Under the pieces are notes generated by a model. The model was not told where the DNA came from. It made no database searches and saw only the letters and a program-made list of their open reading frames with translations. The translations under genes were made by a program, and so were the position numbers. Shown in pieces: positions 13,178-14,723 of a stretch of DNA of 14,723 bases (positions are counted from its first letter, which is position 1; every line of letters starts with the position of its first letter). The DNA is taken from the NCBI GenBank assembly GCA_937995275.1, contig CALKKN010000007.1:1-14723 (forward strand). The letters are read 5' to 3'. The DNA is from an uncultured Lysobacterales bacterium. GTDB taxonomy: Bacteria; Pseudomonadota; Gammaproteobacteria; Xanthomonadales; SZUA-36.

Positions 13178-14461
13178 TCAGAACGTGGCCAGCGCCCGTT
13201 CCAGATGGTCCAGCAGCAGTTGCGCCTGGTCCCGGGTGAAAACCAGGGGCGGCCGAATTTTGATCACGTTGTCGAACGGCCCCGTCGTACCTAACAGAAC
13301 CCCGTTTTCGCGAAGAAGTTCCCGGATGCGCCCGGCCTCGCTATCGGCCGGTTCGCGGGTGCCCCGGTCGCGCACCAGTTCGAGGCCATGGAACAGGCCC
13401 TTGCCGCGCACATCGCCGATCAGTTGATGCCGCTCCGCCAGGCCCAGCAGGCCGGCGCGCAGATAGGCACCGGTTTCCAGGACGTTACGCTGGATTTCCT
13501 GCTGCTGGATCACGTCCAGAACGGCCAGCCCGACGGCGGCCGACACGGGGTTGCCGCCGAAGGTGTTGAAATAATCGAAGCGCGCGGCGAAGCGTTCCGC
13601 GATGTCGGGCGTCGTCACCACGGCGGCGAGCGGATGCCCGTCGCCGAGCGGCTTGCCCAGGGTCACGATGTCCGGAACCACCGCCGAATCCTGAAAGCCC
13701 CAGAAGTGATCGCCGAGCCGGCACAGCCCCGACTGGACCTCGTCCGCGACGGCCAGCCCACCCGCGGCCCGTATCCGCCGGTACACCTGCTGCAGGTATT
13801 CGGGGCGGGGCGTCAGAACGCCGTCGGAACTGAAGATCGAGTCGCAGATGAACATCGCCGGTCGGTGGCCCCGCCGGGCCAGCGCCGCGATGGCGTCATC
13901 GACCTGACCGGCGAAGCGCTGCATCGCGGCGTTGTCATCGTCGGCAAAGCTGCCGCGATAGGTGCAGGGCGCCTCCACGGTTTCGACGCAGTCCGGCCGT
14001 TCGCCCTCCGGACACTCCTCGGTGGACATCCCGAACACCGTCGCCGAATTGCCGTGGTAGGCGTTTTGCGTGACGATGATGCCGCTGTTGCCGGTGGCCG
14101 CGCGGGCGATCCTGACCGCCAGGTCGTTGGCTTCGGTGCCGGTGCAGACGAACATGCAAACCTCGAGGCCGTCGGGCAGCGTACCGGTCAGCCGCTCCGC
14201 GTAGCGCACCACGGTCTCGTGCAGGTAGCGGGTGTGCGTATTGAGGGTGGCGGCCTGCCGGCACAGCGCCTCCACCACGTGCGGGTGGCAATGCCCCACG
14301 GACGCCACGTTGTTGTAGCAGTCGAGGTAGCGGCGCCCCTCGGCATCGAACAGCCAGGCGCCCTCGCCACGCACCAGGTGCACGGGCCGCTCGTAAAACA
14401 GCCGGTAGGACGGGCTCAGCGACCGCCGGCGCCGCCGGAGCAGCTCTTCGTCACTCACCAT
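13178..14461 (-). CDS. class III PLP-dependent aminotransferase family protein (phospholyase / AGXT2-like)
   Basis: 427 residues from ATG 14461; upstream in-frame codons to the window edge run antisense to the HAD gene and are not homologous. Fold type I, PLP dependent. TGTEAND (107-113) contacts the cofactor phosphate, Asp240 in VADEVQSG binds the pyridine nitrogen, Lys270 in TLGKPLGDGHP is the Schiff-base lysine, and FNTFGGNPVS is at 298-307. NNVASVGHCHP, the HFWGFQ segment and VPDIVTLGKPLGDGHP resemble the vertebrate AGXT2L group (ethanolamine-phosphate and hydroxylysine-phosphate phospholyases) and bacterial relatives. So an amine-phosphate lyase or omega-aminotransferase is likely, with substrate unresolved. 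The ribosome site is weak. It is divergent from the HAD gene with 76 bases between. Confidence 0.88.
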   Translation of the reverse strand: MVSDEELLRRRRRSLSPSYRLFYERPVHLVRGEGAWLFDAEGRRYLDCYNNVASVGHCHPHVVEALCRQAATLNTHTRYLHETVVRYAERLTGTLPDGLEVCMFVCTGTEANDLAVRIARAATGNSGIIVTQNAYHGNSATVFGMSTEECPEGERPDCVETVEAPCTYRGSFADDDNAAMQRFAGQVDDAIAALARRGHRPAMFICDSIFSSDGVLTPRPEYLQQVYRRIRAAGGLAVADEVQSGLCRLGDHFWGFQDSAVVPDIVTLGKPLGDGHPLAAVVTTPDIAERFAARFDYFNTFGGNPVSAAVGLAVLDVIQQQEIQRNVLETGAYLRAGLLGLAERHQLIGDVRGKGLFHGLELVRDRGTREPADSEAGRIRELLRENGVLLGTTGPFDNVIKIRPPLVFTRDQAQLLLDHLERALATF

Positions 14462-14537
14462 CGTCAATGTCCGCAGCCAACGCTGACATGCTAACCTTCC
14501 CTTCCGCCAACGCGGGCCCCAATCATATAGCCTTCGA

Positions 14538-14723
14538 ATGACAGAAATACACAATATCCTGTTCGACCTCGACGGCACCCTGGTCGACAGCAGCGGAGCG
14601 ATCCGCGCGTCACTGAACCATGCGCTGGAGTGCCTCGGCAGCGAGTGGCCGCCCGACATGGCGGTCGAATCGGTGATCGGCATGGCGCTGGTGGACATCC
14701 TGCGCGAGCGATTCGACATCACC
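14538..14723 (+). CDS. HAD-superfamily hydrolase (5' part; continues beyond window)
   Basis: 62 codons to the right edge. ILFDLDGTLVDSSGAI (7-22) is HAD motif I, with Asp10 the nucleophile and Asp12 the acid/base. The following helical stretch is the start of a C1-type cap, as in phosphoglycolate phosphatase/beta-phosphoglucomutase relatives. Substrate cannot be told from this part. The ATG at 14538 is followed directly by a family-like start (MTEIHNILFDLDGT). It lies divergent to the aminotransferase, so the two may share a control region at 14462-14537. Confidence 0.9.
   Translation, partial: MTEIHNILFDLDGTLVDSSGAIRASLNHALECLGSEWPPDMAVESVIGMALVDILRERFDIT

Noticed and set aside
13388..14494. 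368-codon plus-strand frame over the aminotransferase
   Set aside because: Antisense to a complete PLP enzyme with all catalytic residues.

Overview
The window is high-GC (roughly two-thirds G+C) chromosomal DNA from a gammaproteobacterium. This follows from gene content and order: tonB-gshB next to rsmE, the nudE-cysQ pair, a DUF6776 gene followed by erpA, plus nudC and ampE. GTAG-headed REP sequences fit the same group. Most of it is conserved housekeeping DNA, densely packed and with several short gene overlaps. The unusual material lies between and at the edges of genes.

Layout. Positions 1-1847 (minus strand) hold gshB and, 7 bases downstream, a TonB-family gene cut by the left edge. 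Positions about 1941-2727 (plus strand) hold decayed remains of a pilG-pilI-pilJ type IV pilus chemosensory (Chp/Pil) cluster. In Pseudomonas this cluster lies intact between gshB and rsmE; here it has shrunk to under 1 kb. A 138-bp repeat sits in frame inside the pilG remnant. Positions 2728-2954 are about 230 bp of degenerate REP and hairpin repeats. rsmE (minus) follows, and divergently from it runs a tight three-gene operon: a HisN-like phosphatase, nudE and cysQ (3760-5927). Between cysQ and the next gene are a sigma70-like promoter and, about 75 bp later, a textbook intrinsic terminator, which together could define a small RNA of about 90 nt.

Positions 6075-8364 carry a DUF6776 membrane/coiled-coil gene, erpA (Fe-S insertion) and nudC. 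A second 138-bp repeat copy, 96% identical to the first, forms the end of the DUF6776 reading frame. ampE, a BtuF-like periplasmic binding protein and a DUF819 membrane protein follow in the same direction (8443-11397), then nnrU and a VOC-fold gene (11545-12501). A REP array with a 44-bp period and an inverted partner separates these from the convergent tspO. The REP heads supply the stop codons of both flanking genes. tspO and a class III aminotransferase form a minus-strand pair, and a HAD phosphatase cut by the right edge starts divergently.

The most noteworthy points are the 138-bp element, which can be read through in frame like Rickettsia palindromic elements; the collapse of the pil chemosensory locus around one copy; the possible small RNA/attenuator at 5943-6069; and REP sequences doubling as stop codons and probably as a bidirectional terminator.
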